The notes below the pieces were generated by a model that searched no databases, was not told the DNA's origin, and was given only the letters and a program-made list of their open reading frames with translations. Positions 38,808-51,485 of a stretch of DNA of 64,000 bases are shown here, in pieces; the stretch's first letter is position 1, and each line of letters opens with the position of its first letter. The stretch is taken from contig JXTB01000603.1 in NCBI GenBank assembly GCA_002914805.1, positions 159,067 through 223,066 of the forward strand. Direction: 5' to 3'. A program made the translations under genes and the position numbers. Origin of the DNA: Parasponia andersonii (taxonomy: Eukaryota; Streptophyta; Magnoliopsida; Rosales; Cannabaceae).

Positions 38808-41800
38808 ACATATATTTTGGGATAAGAAACACGGAAGTTTTATTAAAAAATGTTGTAAGTTCAAAAAGATGATAAGGTATCATCTAAAATTAAAGCCAAA
38901 GAGACCAATCCCTAACCAAAATAGAAAAAGGAAATTTCTCAAAATATTTTGTATCATAGACCCACAAAGCGACCCAGAGTTTCACTACATCCCAAATAAC
39001 ATCTACATCCCCCTTCACTTCTTCAAAAATTCTATTATTCCATTCCAACCAAAGTGACCAGCAAATTGCCAGCACTGCCACATTCACAGCTTCTTCCTTC
39101 TAACACCTCTATCACCAAAGCCAGACAAATGCTGAAAAAATTTTTGACATTCGAATGGCCAAAACCCAAGATACACCAAATTCCAAAAGCTTCTTCAACC
39201 AAATTGCTGAAGTGAAAGAACAATGTAAACATAAATGGTCTCGCACCTCGCCACTCCTACCTCGCATAACCAACATCCAGGCGACAAAGACGAGAGAGGC
39301 ATATGCCCCTGAAGAATCTCATGTGTGTTTAATTTACCCAAAGTTAGTAAGCAGCTGAAAGCTTTTAACTTTCATAGGACAGGTTGATTTCCAAGTAAAG
39401 GACAAGGGTGAAAAAGAGAAACTTCACCAATAGAAATTAGCTTTGAGAACAAAGACTTGCGCGCGAACACCCCCGACTTGTCTAATTTCCATACCCTTCT
39501 ATCAGCAACAGCTACACAACATTTATCAGAATCCAACAACGAGACAAGACCAGAAACCTGCTCCATTTCCCTTCCATTAAGAATTCGAAAGAAACCAAAG
39601 AAAAACCACCAGACCTAATAAAATTTTCAGAACTTCTTAGGGATGAAATGCACACATTTTAGAGTCTGTCACTCTGTTCAAAAGAGGAAAACGATCGGCC
39701 AATGTAGACACACCAACCCACACGTCTTCCCAAAATCGGATTCTATAACCATCACTCTATCTCAAAATGAACATGCTCGTGAAACTCATCAAGGTAACTA
39801 GAAATAAATTTTGTTAAGTGATCACAGTCTAATAAGATCCAATATATCACTGTACCTGTAGTACAGCACATATGATATTCATCCATCACAATCAATATTG
39901 TGTTGACATACTAAACAAGCTGTATAACAAACTTCTCTCAGTGTCGTATTATAGATGACAAAACAAATCTAAGATACTTATGGCATGAACATAAGACAAA
40001 CTCTGTGTGAAAACATAATGCAAATGAGATAAATGCTGGATGACAAAATACAAGTGTCATCGAACAATACAGTGTAGACTTCACCAAGGGCAATTTGGTT
40101 GAAGAGAAATTAGAGGACTTCCGATGATAGGTCTGATCACATAACAGTAGTTTTGCATCCAAATAAGAATTTGGTTTCCTTTTGGGTATCGACTCTTAAA
40201 GGTTTGCTAATTTTCCCTTTATCATACAGAAATAGTTGAGAGTAACAAATTTACAGAAAAAAAAAAAGCCCCTAAACGTTATGGGGATAGATGACAGCTT
40301 TATTAGAGCATACCTTGAAGTGACTGTTCCGTCTTTAGCATGCCGCGCAATCTTTTCCTCAACACTCTACAAAAAAAGAAAAGGTGTTGATTAACTGACA
40401 ATGAAGGGTGCAGGGTTGGAAAGAGAATTTATTGGCAATAGTATCGAAAGAAAATTGTATATATTTATTTTTGTAAGAGACGAAAAAATTATTGATAAAA
40501 TAAAATCACAGATTATAAAAGAGGAGACGAGACATCCCCACAACTAATCCAGAGCAAATATTCTCAACTCCTTAAAATGTTAGAAAACATTAAATTCTTG
40601 AATTCTTTTACATTGACTAGCCACATTGTCAAAAATCCTTTAGTTCTTCGAGGCTATAATGACCAAAATATGCCAAATACTGCAAAATGAATGCTAAACT
40701 CCCAAAATTTTTTCACCCCTCTTTTTTCTAATTATCTGTTCCCTTATGAAGGTACCTTTTCAATTATATTTTTGATCTTCTCTATTTATCGTACATTCAT
40801 GCAAACTTTTATTGTATACTAAGGAATATAAAATGAATTCAAGGTTTTCAATAGTTGTCTACACCTCTTTTCCTTTTTCTTTTTCTTTTTTATTTCCCAA
40901 TAATTATGACTTCCTACATAAGAGTGTTTCTCAATAATACATTTTCCCATCTCAACTATACTCCTCGTAGTTTTAATAAATATATAGATGAAAGAGACGT
41001 GTGTGTACATACAATTTCAAAATCAATTAAACCTTTTTCAGGTTTTGTTATCAACTACATCGACAACTTGAAATGCTCAAAAAAATTTGCTTTGCCACTC
41101 AATTCTATCCAAAACAATGCTAATAGTCTGTCGATATGCATATCCTTCATCCCTTCATTGAATACTACTTCCCTCGATATCAGGAGAAAAGGGATGAACA
41201 GCTAGAGAGAGGGAGGGGCCGGGGGCAAAAGAAATATGAATTTTGTTCAGATGGAAACCCTTGACTACTAGACTACATCCAGACAGCACATGTGATGGTT
41301 ACCCAAAACACCGGAACTTATTCAAATAAAGTATTACAGGCTGCTAACTTCTCCCAACTATCTTCCTAAGATTGACTGTGTTAAAACGTAAAAGAATAAG
41401 CAAAACTGGAGGGGAAGTTGTAATATATGTGTGTGTCTACACATGCATACTTGTTAATAAGAAAATAGAAAATAAAAATTAAAAATTAAAAAAAAAAAAA
41501 CAGAATAAAATCAGACCTCACGACGTTGGACAGTGCCCCCATAACCTGTAGCTTGACAGAATCTCCTGTATAGAGGAACAGCTGCATAGCTACATCCAAC
41601 CATTACAAAGACTAGTGCAGTAAGATAAAGAAGCATCTTCCTTGATTTCTGTTCTTTAGATGCAATAGATGCATAGTGATGCTGAATTCTGAACAACGAA
41701 CAAGGTCCCCGGACGTATTTAGTAGCAAACGGTGAAAATTGACGATACTTATCAAATGAATTCGTACTGAATCCACGTATTAACTCTGATCTCCATATAA

Positions 41801-42198
41801 AATAACCAAAATGCCCCTGATATCCATTACTATCTCTGGTGAAAAAAGAACTCGACCACACTAAGTCGTTAGGTAAACACCTAAATAAAGAGAGAGAAAA
41901 TATAGGTAAACATCTAAATAAAGAGAGAAAATCATTCTTATAGAATTTATACATTACACAAAATGTTCACAATCTTTTAGCTGTTGTGCAAAATGGTCGT
42001 CCGAATATTTTGGTTGCTCAATAGTATACCACGAGTATAGCTCAAAAGTGTGGAGAATTTACTTATATATGTTGAGTGTTGAGTTGAACTATTTAATTTC
42101 ACATCATAAAACAATTACCTGGATGCGAGAGACTTGTCTTGTAAATTTTTAAGGTAAGGCAAGAGATGTGCTCTTCTAGTAAGCCTTGATAACGACAT
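36246..42198 (-). CDS. COX11: COX11, mitochondrial cytochrome c oxidase assembly (CuB copper delivery)
   Basis: Seven exons on the minus strand (42198-42119, 41880-41517, 40366-40314, 38347-38275, 38127-38023, 36500-36420, 36347-36246) total 858 nt, 285 residues, and close in frame. The N-terminus is Arg/Ser/Leu-rich (MSLSRLTRRAHLLPYLKNL), a mitochondrial presequence. One membrane span is at about 109-128 (MLLYLTALVFVMVGCSYAAV), followed by PLYRRFCQATGYGGT. The intermembrane-space domain carries VQFNADVADGMQWRF, VKPGESALAFYTAEN, the copper-binding pair Cys235/Cys237 in CFCFEEQRLLPGEQ, and the end FFYIDPEFETDPRM. COX11 passes copper to the CuB site of subunit I in the inner membrane. The introns hold a LINE remnant (38.9-39.75 kb) and a ~140-bp repeat. 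Intron 1 has two in-frame acceptors 33 nt apart. The longer form would be 296 residues. Confidence 0.97.
37250..37640. repeat. Diverged tandem repeat (~120-140 bp) in a COX11 intron
   Basis: A 29-bp stretch beginning CAGTGAAAATGCAACAAATA occurs identically at 37352 and 37492. A diverged third version lies near 37614. Each is followed or preceded by versions of ATGACTCCATATATCTCCTG. It lies in the intron between the exons at 38023 and 36500. Confidence 0.7.
38777..38803. repeat. (TA)n microsatellite in a COX11 intron
   Basis: A run of TA dinucleotides near the 3' side of the LINE remnant. It could derive from the element's A/T-rich tail, but this is not shown. Confidence 0.85.
38880..39750 (-). 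mobile_element. Degenerate L1-type LINE fragment (3' end of the reverse-transcriptase ORF)
   Basis: Minus-strand fragments in shifting frames give, in order, RFWEDVWVGVSTLADRFP (about 39745), DRRVWKLDKSGVFARKSLFS (about 39500) and WSLWLEWNNRIFEEVKG (about 39050). They match the order at the C-terminal end of plant L1 reverse-transcriptase proteins: the RFWED box, the W-L--SG-F--KS box of the zinc-binding RT-associated domain, then the LWLERNNRIF box. Frames are broken by shifts and stops, so it is dead. It sits in the same strand direction as COX11, within the intron 40313-38348. Confidence 0.8.
41880..41930 (-). other. Tandem 3' splice sites of COX11 intron 1 (33-nt duplication)
   Basis: TCTCTCTTTATTTAG occurs twice. 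One copy is followed by GTGTTTACCTA (exon start 41880), the other by ATGTTTACCTA (exon start 41913). The two acceptors are 33 nt apart and both keep the reading frame. The upstream choice adds 11 residues (CLPIFSLSLFR) inside the presequence region. Both have good pyrimidine tracts. Confidence 0.75.
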
Positions 42199-43271
42199 GT
42201 TTGCAAAGATTCAGAGCCAGCGTATCACATGGTATACACCACCATCTGTGAAGAATTCTAACCAAGAAAATTATAAGAATAAGCTAAACCCCTACTTAAC
42301 ATTTGAATGTTGTTGTAGGACCCCAAAAAAAAACAAAAAAACAAAACAAAAACAAAAACAAAGAAACTAAACCTTAAAATCTAAAGACAAGCTAGAGGTT
42401 TCTTTTTTAAATTCTTTGGTTTTCTTTTTAGCTTCTCTAGAAGTAACATCAGGTAAGCATAGCACTTTTTTTCCTCTTTTTTTATTATTATTTTTTTAAA
42501 TAAGAAGTAAAACAACTAATAAAGATCAAAAGCTGAATTACAGATAAGAGAAGAGGATAAGGCATCCCCAGGGACAAGAGACACAAAACACAGCCACAAA
42601 CTGAAAGAACTAACACAAATCTAAAGTAATATTGCTTGATAAAGTGATTTTCGAGCAAAGAAGAAAGCGGAAATTCACGTGAGTAAAATAACGATTCACA
42701 TCTGAGTACTCAAACTATTTGCACGAGAATTATCCAACATTTTCGTATAAACAACCAAACGTTGCATAGTCAATGATATTGGAAAAAAATACATGTGAAA
42801 ACCTAAATTGTGAAGGAAAATAAGTGCTGGGAATTGAGTGTATTTAACCTGAGAATCAATAAAATAGCCAAGGAAAGCGTCTACTTGGAAGTTTAGTTGA
42901 CACTATTTATTGTTGTTTCCGATTAAAAAGGTCTCACAAAGACCACATATTTCTCACAGCCATTTCATCAAACACCAAGCATGCACTTTCCACACAACCA
43001 ACTCTACAATAGCCACTTATCATCAAATTGTGAAAATGGAATTCAAAGTTCTAAATCAATCCCGGGAACATTTCTTAAAACTTAGCCGAAACTAGTAAAT
43101 CCCTTGGTCAAAATTCTCAACAAGCACTGGACGTTGTACTGAATGTAGTAATAATGGGTTTTGTACCTTAGTCTAATCTCTCCATTACTACATAGATTCT
43201 TACCCTCAATTTTTATGTTATTCGAGTTGTCTTAAGTTCTAGTTTCACCCAAAAACAAAAACAAGAAACGG

Positions 43272-43341
<70 letters not shown>

Positions 43342-43620
43342 GAAGGAATAACAGGGAATGGGTACCCGGAACTTGGACCGAACGATGATGGACTGAAGAG
43401 ATTCTCTGATTCTGTGAAATTTCTGGCCTCGAGAAGCTTATCAATGAGATCGAATAGTGGTGTGTTATAGAGAAAGTAGAAGAATCGGAGAGGAAGGACG
43501 AACGAGGAGGAAGGAGGGGAAGCAAGTCATGCGACGACATAAGAATTTCCACGATTTTATTTATGGACAAACGAAATGTCGTTTCACTGCAAACCAAAAA
43601 GAGAGAAAAGAGAAGAAGAC
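42199..43620 (-). promoter_or_regulatory. COX11 5' leader, probable leader intron and promoter
   Basis: A TATA-like ATAAATA near 43560 (minus strand) is followed by a pyrimidine-rich leader block (43360-43550). A CTTCACAG acceptor near 42255 lies about 55 bp before the ATG, so a leader intron of roughly 1.1 kb is likely. Donor candidates near 43365 (GTACCC) are weak. Confidence 0.4.
43287..43338. repeat. (AT)26 microsatellite
   Basis: Fifty-two bases of perfect AT dinucleotide, next to a poly-A run on the + strand, inside the proposed COX11 leader intron. This is the longest perfect dinucleotide run in the window. Confidence 0.95.
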
Positions 43621-45429
43621 GACTTATTAGGGTGCTCTTAGAAAAATGATTGAATTTTGGGCAATTTTAAATAGATGTCCGATTTTACAAAAGTTTTCCA
43701 AATACTGTAGCAAACATGTATTTTAAATAGATTATTATTATTAGGCTATGTTTGGTGCAAGTATTGCATTTTTCTCATTCACAAAAACAGATTAAAATTT
43801 TTTTTTTTTTTTTAAAAAGAAAGATTCTAGTTCAAATCAGACAAATGCCCAAAAAATAGGCACATTTTATACCTAATTAACCTTGTTTGGCATTGTTTTC
43901 TGTTTTATTATCTCAAAGTTGTGTTTTTAGAGATTAGAACAAAAATTGTATTCTAGTGTTTTCAAAAGTTTGGCAAATGTTTTCTAAGAATAGTTTTTTA
44001 AAAAACAAAAAATGGAAAACATGTTTGAATAAAAAAAAAAAGGGGGGGGAGGGAGGAGAGGAGGAAGGGGAGAGGTAAAGATTGGGACACTAAAATCTTC
44101 CATCAAAACCTTTTATAAGTGATGTGGCATCATTTTTAACAGCATAATTTTAAATTGTGTCGTTCACTTTCGAAAAAAAAATGGTTGAAGTAAATACTAC
44201 CTCATGTAGTATAAGTTTCTAGTATAAGATATTAGTGTCCCTAGTATTACTCAATTTGTTATATTGTTGATATTTTAATCGTAATATAGGAATAGAAATA
44301 TAATTTTTTTTATTGAGTAAACTAGTTTAGTACAAATTATAAGAGCTTGTATATTATTTTTTTCCTCCAAATTTTGGGATAACATATACAAAATTTTAAG
44401 GGAAAAAAATTGTATTATGAAAATTAGTAGTTTTTTATTTTTATTTTTTTTAGAATAATACTAGAAACACTGATATATATTTTTCAGAAAAAAGTTTTTT
44501 TTCCCTTCAAAATTTGTGTATATGTATAGGCTCATTTCTACAATTAGAGAATTAGATCACAAACAATCTGTCAAGATCAAAGATATAAGGGGACATTTAA
44601 TATAGGAAGTTTGAAATTTTCATATTACGAGAAAAGTAAAGGAGGATAATATGATTGTTAGGAAACCCGCATTACTATATTCGGTTATGCATATATGAAT
44701 TTTTTCTAAGAATGACATTAATGTATTTGGTTTGTAATGCTATAGGATAATAGGAATATTATTTATTTTCTCAATGTGCCGATAATATTTTTTTCATTTA
44801 AATTTCATTGTATCTAATAATTAAAAAGTCCATATAAATAGAACTTTAAAATTGCTAGAAAAGAAAAAGAAAAAAAAAACAAAAAAAGAAGCTTTTGAGG
44901 AATGAGAAACTTGGATGAATTTCTTTCATTATTCACTATATTTACCTAGATAAATATACAAAGCTAGTAGATTTTTTTTTATTTTAGATAATTAGAGTTT
45001 AGAAAAACTAATAAATAAACAAATCATAATTTATCAAAGATATCTCTGGAAGATAGACAACTTCATCTACAACAAAGTCCCAACTAAAACGGAACAATAA
45101 ATGAATGAGGTTAATAAAACACAATGAAGATTATTTAGTTCATGTAGAATAAAAAGACCCATTTAAGAATCATCCCAAATTCTAAAATAATTAAATCACA
45201 TGCATACAATTTATATGTAATTTTTTTAACGTGTTTTGGTAAATACAAAATATCAAAGATAGATCGAATTAGATCAATAAGTCTAATGCATAAAAAAAAA
45301 AATAAAAAAAATCCATTTATAGATAGTAATATGGAATTTGTTTGAGTAGTAGCTAGTAGTACAAAGGAAAAAGAAAAAGAAAGTGGAGTCTCTAAGAGTT
45401 GTCCATATCCATGGCTTTCACTTTTCTGA
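43621..45429. other. AT-rich intergenic DNA, nothing recognised
   Basis: No exon, RNA gene or bounded mobile element is evident. There is a purine-rich patch (GGGAGGGAGGAGAGGAGG) near 44041-44075. Confidence 0.5.
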
Positions 45430-48400
45430 TGACGAGCTCCAGCAAAAAGAGACGTCTAAGAGATTGCCAGTGATAAGGTCTAACGAAGAATCCTGGCCAT
45501 GGGGTTGGGTGAAAGCGGACTCGATCTGTCCTCTATGAATGAAAGATGTTTTTGTATGGTGGGTTTCAGAGTATAGTAATCTGAAATCCACCTATTTGTG
45601 GGTGGACTCAAGATTACCCCAACATAAGGGATAATGAATACCACTGATATTGCTTTCTTGGGGAAAAAAAATCAAAACTCTGCTACCAAACGTGGGAACC
45701 TTCTCACATTACCATTCCTATCCTTATATTATTCTATATCAAATAGCCCCTCAGAGTTCAATTGGAAATACGGTACCAACTTCAAGGACTCTAACGCTCA
45801 AGTCAATAATCAAATCAAGAAAGTATGAATACAATAAATCAAGTGAGCAATCAAAACAAAAGTAAAGAACAAAGATATAAGTTAGGGCACAAAGCCTTGC
45901 TGATAGATGACAGATAGATGTGGATATCCTAGATAACTCCAGGATAGAATCTAAGATCTTAGTCTTAGAGAGAAGGATGCCAATAGTAATCAAAGTTAAA
46001 CTAAAGTCAAGTGTGAGTAAAAGAGAGTGAGAGTGTTATTGAAAGTTGATACGAGAAGGAGTCATACTTGAGGTATGTTCAAATTCCTTTGGCCTTCCTA
46101 TGGACCCTTCTTTAAAGGAATCGTTTTAGACCTGTTAGTGCTTATTGTTTTGGTCTGAAATTTGTGGTATTTGGCCACTTTTTGAATTGATCCGATTAGA
46201 CTAGGTTATTGCCCCATTTTACTAAGAGATGACTCCAACTTCCCTAGTCCTTTAGAGTTAGTTACGGATCATCTAGCTTCTTAGTTGACTAGATTTAGAG
46301 ACATAGTCCTTGGTTGGTGAGCTAGTTGGACTAAGAAGTGGAGTTAAAAATCTGAGCTAACTTTATGGGTTAGGCTTCCCAAATCCCATTTATGGTATTG
46401 AATGGCTATGTTGGAGGGATGAGCCCATCACTTCTAGACTTTTAATCATTGGGTCATCTTTTGACCACTATAGTTCAGAGTACTAAGAAAAAATAAAGAA
46501 AGAAGGCTACAAAAGCATATATAGAATATACTTGTTCAAACTAACAAAATAAGTACAAGATAACAAAGATATATGAAACATTGTTCTAAAAGACAATACA
46601 GTAATCTCAATAATCAAGAACAATAAAGAAAAAAGATAGTTTAGCCCTAAACAAAATCTGGAGTCTTACCAATAGATATTCCTATAATTAATATGGCCAA
46701 CACTCCAATATTATCCTCTTGAGGACTCTCTATTACTAGGAAAGCCCTATAATCGTGGAGATACTTGTTCATATTTCAATCATTTACCTGAAAGATAGAT
46801 ATTCCTTGGACATCTTCCCACGAACCTGGACCTTAGTCTCCAGAGTCATTAAAGTTCTACTGTCCTTAAGCTCAGTAATCTAACTATAGAATCTTTCATT
46901 TTGACTCAAGATATCTTAAAAGAAGTAAGAGGTTCAGCCTTCCCCCGCTTGGCCTCCTCAAGCTCCTACTTGAACTTTAATATGACTACTTCAAGCTCTT
47001 CACGTACTTTGTGTATTAAGACAATAGAAACTAGCAAACTCACAAGTAGTAGCAAGTTGTTCCTTCAGGCTCTTAATTTGTTTTTTGAAATATACCACAC
47101 TTTGAAGATCTTGGAAAAGAAAAGAATGCAAGTTAGTGAAACAAAATACTCAAAAAAAGAAGAAAATACATAAATAAGCATTACTCACAATGAAAACATG
47201 AGCCATAGAAAACTTAAACTTAGACTCATCTTATCTCCAATTTGATCTATCATTTTATCATCCCTAGGAAATAATAATTTGTTGACTTCTCCTAGAAGAG
47301 GACCCATTTCCAAGGAGCAAGCCCTAGATGGAATCGAGAGATTAATATCGCCTATATCTTGAGCATGCTCTAAAATGGCACATTTTTTCTTCCATCTCAC
47401 TCTACCTTTAACAGGGTTAATAGTATCATCTGGAGCATGAGGAGTTGGGGCAGATTGAGGGGCCTTTCTCATGTTCTAACTCTTATTCGCTCGAGATTTT
47501 CATTAACGAAATTACTCAAAAAAATATTTTCTAGTAAGTGTGATCTTGCTAAGACTTGGCATGATTTGGTCTACAAGTAACTGTTCAGCAGGTATTAGCC
47601 TAGGAAGACTGGAAAAATGATTACCCAATACCTCAAGACTCCTTATGCTAAGAAGAGTCAAAGTACCTATCCTATTAAAAAGGTAGGGTATACTTCCAAG
47701 AGGAACGATAACATGACACTACAAACTACTCTACCTCAGGCTATTCTTGGACAAAACCTTTCTCTAATCTTTATCACTTTTGTTAATAAATAAGATGACA
47801 CTCACCATTTCCAGAATCTTCTTCATAATGAAATAGTCCACTCCAACTCTAAGTCACACTATAAAAAAGAAAAGAAAATACTTCAGCCTACTAAGATAAA
47901 ATGCAAAATAAATGCACTTTAACTTATGGATATTACTCATAACTACTAGTCTAAAAAGAGGGGATTGGAGAATCATTCTTCAAGTGTAAACTCTCAAATG
48001 GAAGAAATATGTAACAACTCTTCCAATATTTATCACGGCTCTTAAGATCGATAATAAGGTTATGATTAGTCCTACGACAAATAAGGCTATCCCCTTCTCT
48101 CTTGTATGCACTTTGAGATAGTAACAAAAGAGTATGTCTTTAAGGCCAGTTATCAGCCGATTTGTTCAATCATAACCTCTATAGCTAGTAAAGTATGCCA
48201 AATATTTGACATTAGCTTGCTTGGACAAATAAAATGAAAAGCACATACCTCCCTTACCAGCCTAGGAAGTGGGAGACGAAACCCAGTTCTAAAAGTAAGC
48301 TCATATATGCAAATCAAACTCGGTAGTTTGAGTTTGCCCTATCATATTTGTAAGGAGCATGTAACTTTACACTATAAAATATCGTATGTACACTACAAAT

Positions 48401-48482
48401 ATTAATAAGGCCTTTTGCATCTACTTTTTACTTGGGATTTTTATTTCCTAACAATAAGTCCCTACTCTTGTCACCAATCCGA
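45430..48482 (-). mobile_element. Degenerate plant retroelement copy, left arm of an inverted pair
   Basis: On the minus strand 48482-47790 matches the + strand copy at 49590-49818 plus 51486-51950. Examples are GTATGTGCTTTT followed by a TTATTTGTCCAA segment, and TTGGAAGAGTTGTTACAT. The broken reading frames resemble the gag-like N-terminal domain Pfam calls 'putative gypsy type transposon' (a WVCMYELTFRTRFHLPFPR-like box is clearest in the other copy). Farther on, a 95-codon minus-strand frame (47472-47185, MRKAPQSAPTPHAP...) may be part of the same protein. The outer boundary near 45430 is approximate. Confidence 0.55.
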
Positions 48483-48854
48483 GGACTCTTGTAGGCTATA
48501 AATAAGGAGTGCTCCTCTTCTTATTTTTCTCATTCTTACATGAGGTGGGCTCAAGAGTACTGGAGAGTTTTTTCAATTCTTTTGGATTGATTCCTTGGTA
48601 AGTTCCTTTTCCTTCAAATTTTCTTTAGGTTTTGTTTGAAGGTTTTTCAAATCCTTAAAGTCCTTCAGTATTTTTTGGAGATTCTTGAATCCTTCGAAGG
48701 TCCTCCGAATGCTCTTTTTGCATGCTAGGTCTTTACTTAGATTTTTTATTCATGGTTTTTATTTTTGACATTGTGTTTTTACTTAACCTTATATTCCATT
48801 ATTATAATCATATTTAAAGCATAGTTTGTGAGATTAGTGCACATAAATGTAACT

Positions 48855-49175
48855 AGGATGGATGCTCCTTATGACATTTTTCTCTAGTATGATTGCTTCA
48901 AAATTTATGAAGGATGAATTAGTGCTCCTAGCTATGGTTTCCTTTAGGATGATTGTGTTGAATCATATATTTCTGGGATAAATAATCCTATTATAGTATG
49001 GTTATGACAATGATTGCAATCAGACAAACTTGAAATAAATCCTAGGATGAATGTAACTCAGAAAAGCTGTCTTAGGATGACTAAACTTGAAATATATTAT
49101 TCTAGGATGAATACTCCTAATTTAAGTGTGATTATGATGATGAGTGCAATTAGACACGTAGTTTTAGGATGAATG
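48855..49175 (+). repeat. Dispersed AGGATGAATG motif, seven copies
   Basis: AGGATG-(A/G)-type words occur at 48855, 48911, 48946, 49044, 49074, 49104 and 49166, several followed by a CTCCT word. Spacing runs from 30 to about 100 bp. It lies in the leader part of the + strand retroelement copy and looks like a decayed tandem array. Confidence 0.6.
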
Positions 49176-49818
49176 CATTTGAAGGTAAGTGCATCTAGAG
49201 CTTATTCTTTTTTTTTTGGGAAGTTGTTGCTTTTGCTTCTTTTCTTTAAATGCCCTATTCTCCTTTTCATGGAGAGGTACTAACTTAGGATCGACTTTTT
49301 TGTCATTCTAGGTCTATCCATGGGAGATTGCTATGTCTATAATTAGATCAATATCTTCCAGGAGTGTTTTAAAGAGGATGGTTATATCCTCAAGTAGTGA
49401 AGAGGAAGAGGTATGCATTTTCTCTTCAAGGAAATTGTGTATCTCCTATGGAGTTCCAATTGATAGTTCTATCACTTCGGTGGGTAATAACAGTAACATA
49501 CCTAAGGGTGCGATGCAAGTCCCCAGAGTTAGAGTAGAGATGGAATCTTCACTATTGGATATAATAGATCTAATTCCAGGTGGCAAGAGTGGGGACTTGT
49601 TGTTAGGGAATAAAAATCCCAAGTAAAAGATAGATGCAAAAGGGTTTATCAACTTCTATAGTATAAGTAGTATATATAATAGTGTAAAGTTATATGCTCT
49701 TTATAAACATGATAAGGTGGACTCAAAACTATCGGGTTGGGTTTGCATGTATGAGCTCACTTTTAGAACAAGATTCCACCTCCCATTTCCTAGGATGGTA
49801 GAGGAGGTATGTGCTTTT

Positions 49819-51485
49819 TGCTAGAAATTCTAAAAAATAAATTTCGAAAAACAATTTTTTCGAAAACGATTTCCGCAGTTTTGTAAACAAATCAAGAACG
49901 TAGCGGAATAAGTATTTTAAAATTTTCTTGAAATTTTACAAAATAAAAACGTAGGATCGTTGATCTAACATAAATCAATTTATAGATTTTGGTTTAGATA
50001 AAACCTAGAAGTGCTTCACAACCATTGAGACTTCCTATCTATTCTCTAGAGCCCGTTGAATGATCCGGTATGTGGGCACCTTCTTGATTCCCAACAAGAT
50101 ATGAGCGAACGATCCAGAAGACGATCTTCTTTCTCCTTGAGTGCATTTCTACGACCATGAGTATCTCTCCCTTAACAGCCATAAGCGAACATGAGACTTC
50201 TTCCGCAACAGCTTGTCTCTCCCACTCTCTCTTTTTCTCTCTGTCACATAAAAATACACAGTTACTGTGTATAAGTGGGGTGTAGAACACTTAGAGTATC
50301 TTAGGAGAACTTTTCTAATAAGTATTTAAAAGATATAAACCCTAATGGGCTTATTGGGCTCAACTGACCATTCAATTAGTTATATGGGCTATGTGTGAGC
50401 TAGACAGGGGACCTTATAGATCCAAATAATCTAAGTTTTAATGGGCCAACTACCCATAATCATAATTAACTCTTAATTATGACTAAGCCATGTTCATTAA
50501 TATTGAAGCACTCCACTATAGGCCTAATATTACACTCTTAGACTAAATGTCATATATTTTTTATGAAACTAATTAACACTTTAATTAACTTGATCCATTT
50601 AGTATATACTATACCTGCTGATATTCCCCCAATGTAATGCTGTACTAGTGAGGTGAAATTACTGTATTACCTCTCTAGTACATATTTACCTTTGAGTTGC
50701 CTTTTTTCATCTAATGGATAATAATTGACTACGGTGTTTATAACTGCCCATACAAACACAGTCAAATTTATAAAGTGAATATCTGGTGCCTGGTTTTTTA
50801 TTATCCAAGTCTTTGAAAAAACTCAAAGTGACATTATATGCGTGGTGTCCAAATCATGAAAGACATTCTCGTCAATTCACAAATCTTATCTTCCAAGATA
50901 CCGGAGTTCGAACAATATAATCGGAACTAGTCCTTTAGTAAGTCAAAAAGATTAAACTCATGAAAGCAAGTTCGACAATCACTATGATTAAGGTAATCTT
51001 GCAATAGTGCTAGATTAGTGAAAGATAGAATATTGAGTTACGTCACTTAATCTCAAATTCTATTTTTCACTTGGTTTAGTTCAATGCACTTATAACTTTC
51101 TTATAACACACTAGTGTTTCTATCCGAAGTCAGACACTTCGATGATTGGAGACTTCATCAATCCTGTTGAAATAGACAACACTATATTCTATGGCAAAAT
51201 AAAGTATTCCATCTTTATTTGCAGAATGTGAACTTTTAATTTAGACATAATAAAATAAATAATTTAGTCTCCCACATGTGAACACTTTACACGAACAATT
51301 ATTTATTACTCATTATTTGTCATGAAAATTTTAGACATTTGCATAATAGAAAACATAAACATCACATGTATATTATTGGGACATAATATGAAATTTATTA
51401 ATAACAAATAGATAACATTTAAATCCAATAAATATTGTTTAAAATACCAAACAAAGAAACTGCTTTCTAAGGCATATTCCCAACA
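49819..51485 (-). mobile_element. Solo LTR, Copia type, with 5-bp target duplication CTTTT
   Basis: The minus-strand sequence starts TGTTGGGAATATGCCTTAGA, a start typical of plant Copia LTRs, and ends AATTTCTAGCA, 1667 bp. It is flanked by CTTTT at 49814-49818 and CTTTT at 51486-51490. The inverted copy at 48.2 kb preserves the uninterrupted site (GTATGTGCTTTT then the TTATTTGTCC segment), which proves the insertion. There is no internal region, so it arose by LTR-LTR recombination. Confidence 0.88.

Noticed and set aside
43232..43597. 121-codon minus-strand frame upstream of COX11
   Set aside because: It reads through the (AT)26 run as alternating Ile/Tyr and overlaps the COX11 leader; it is not conserved-looking.
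49333..49626. 97-codon frame considered as a host gene
   Set aside because: It lies at the head of a degenerate retroelement copy whose following sequence is gag-like and repeated in inverted form nearby.
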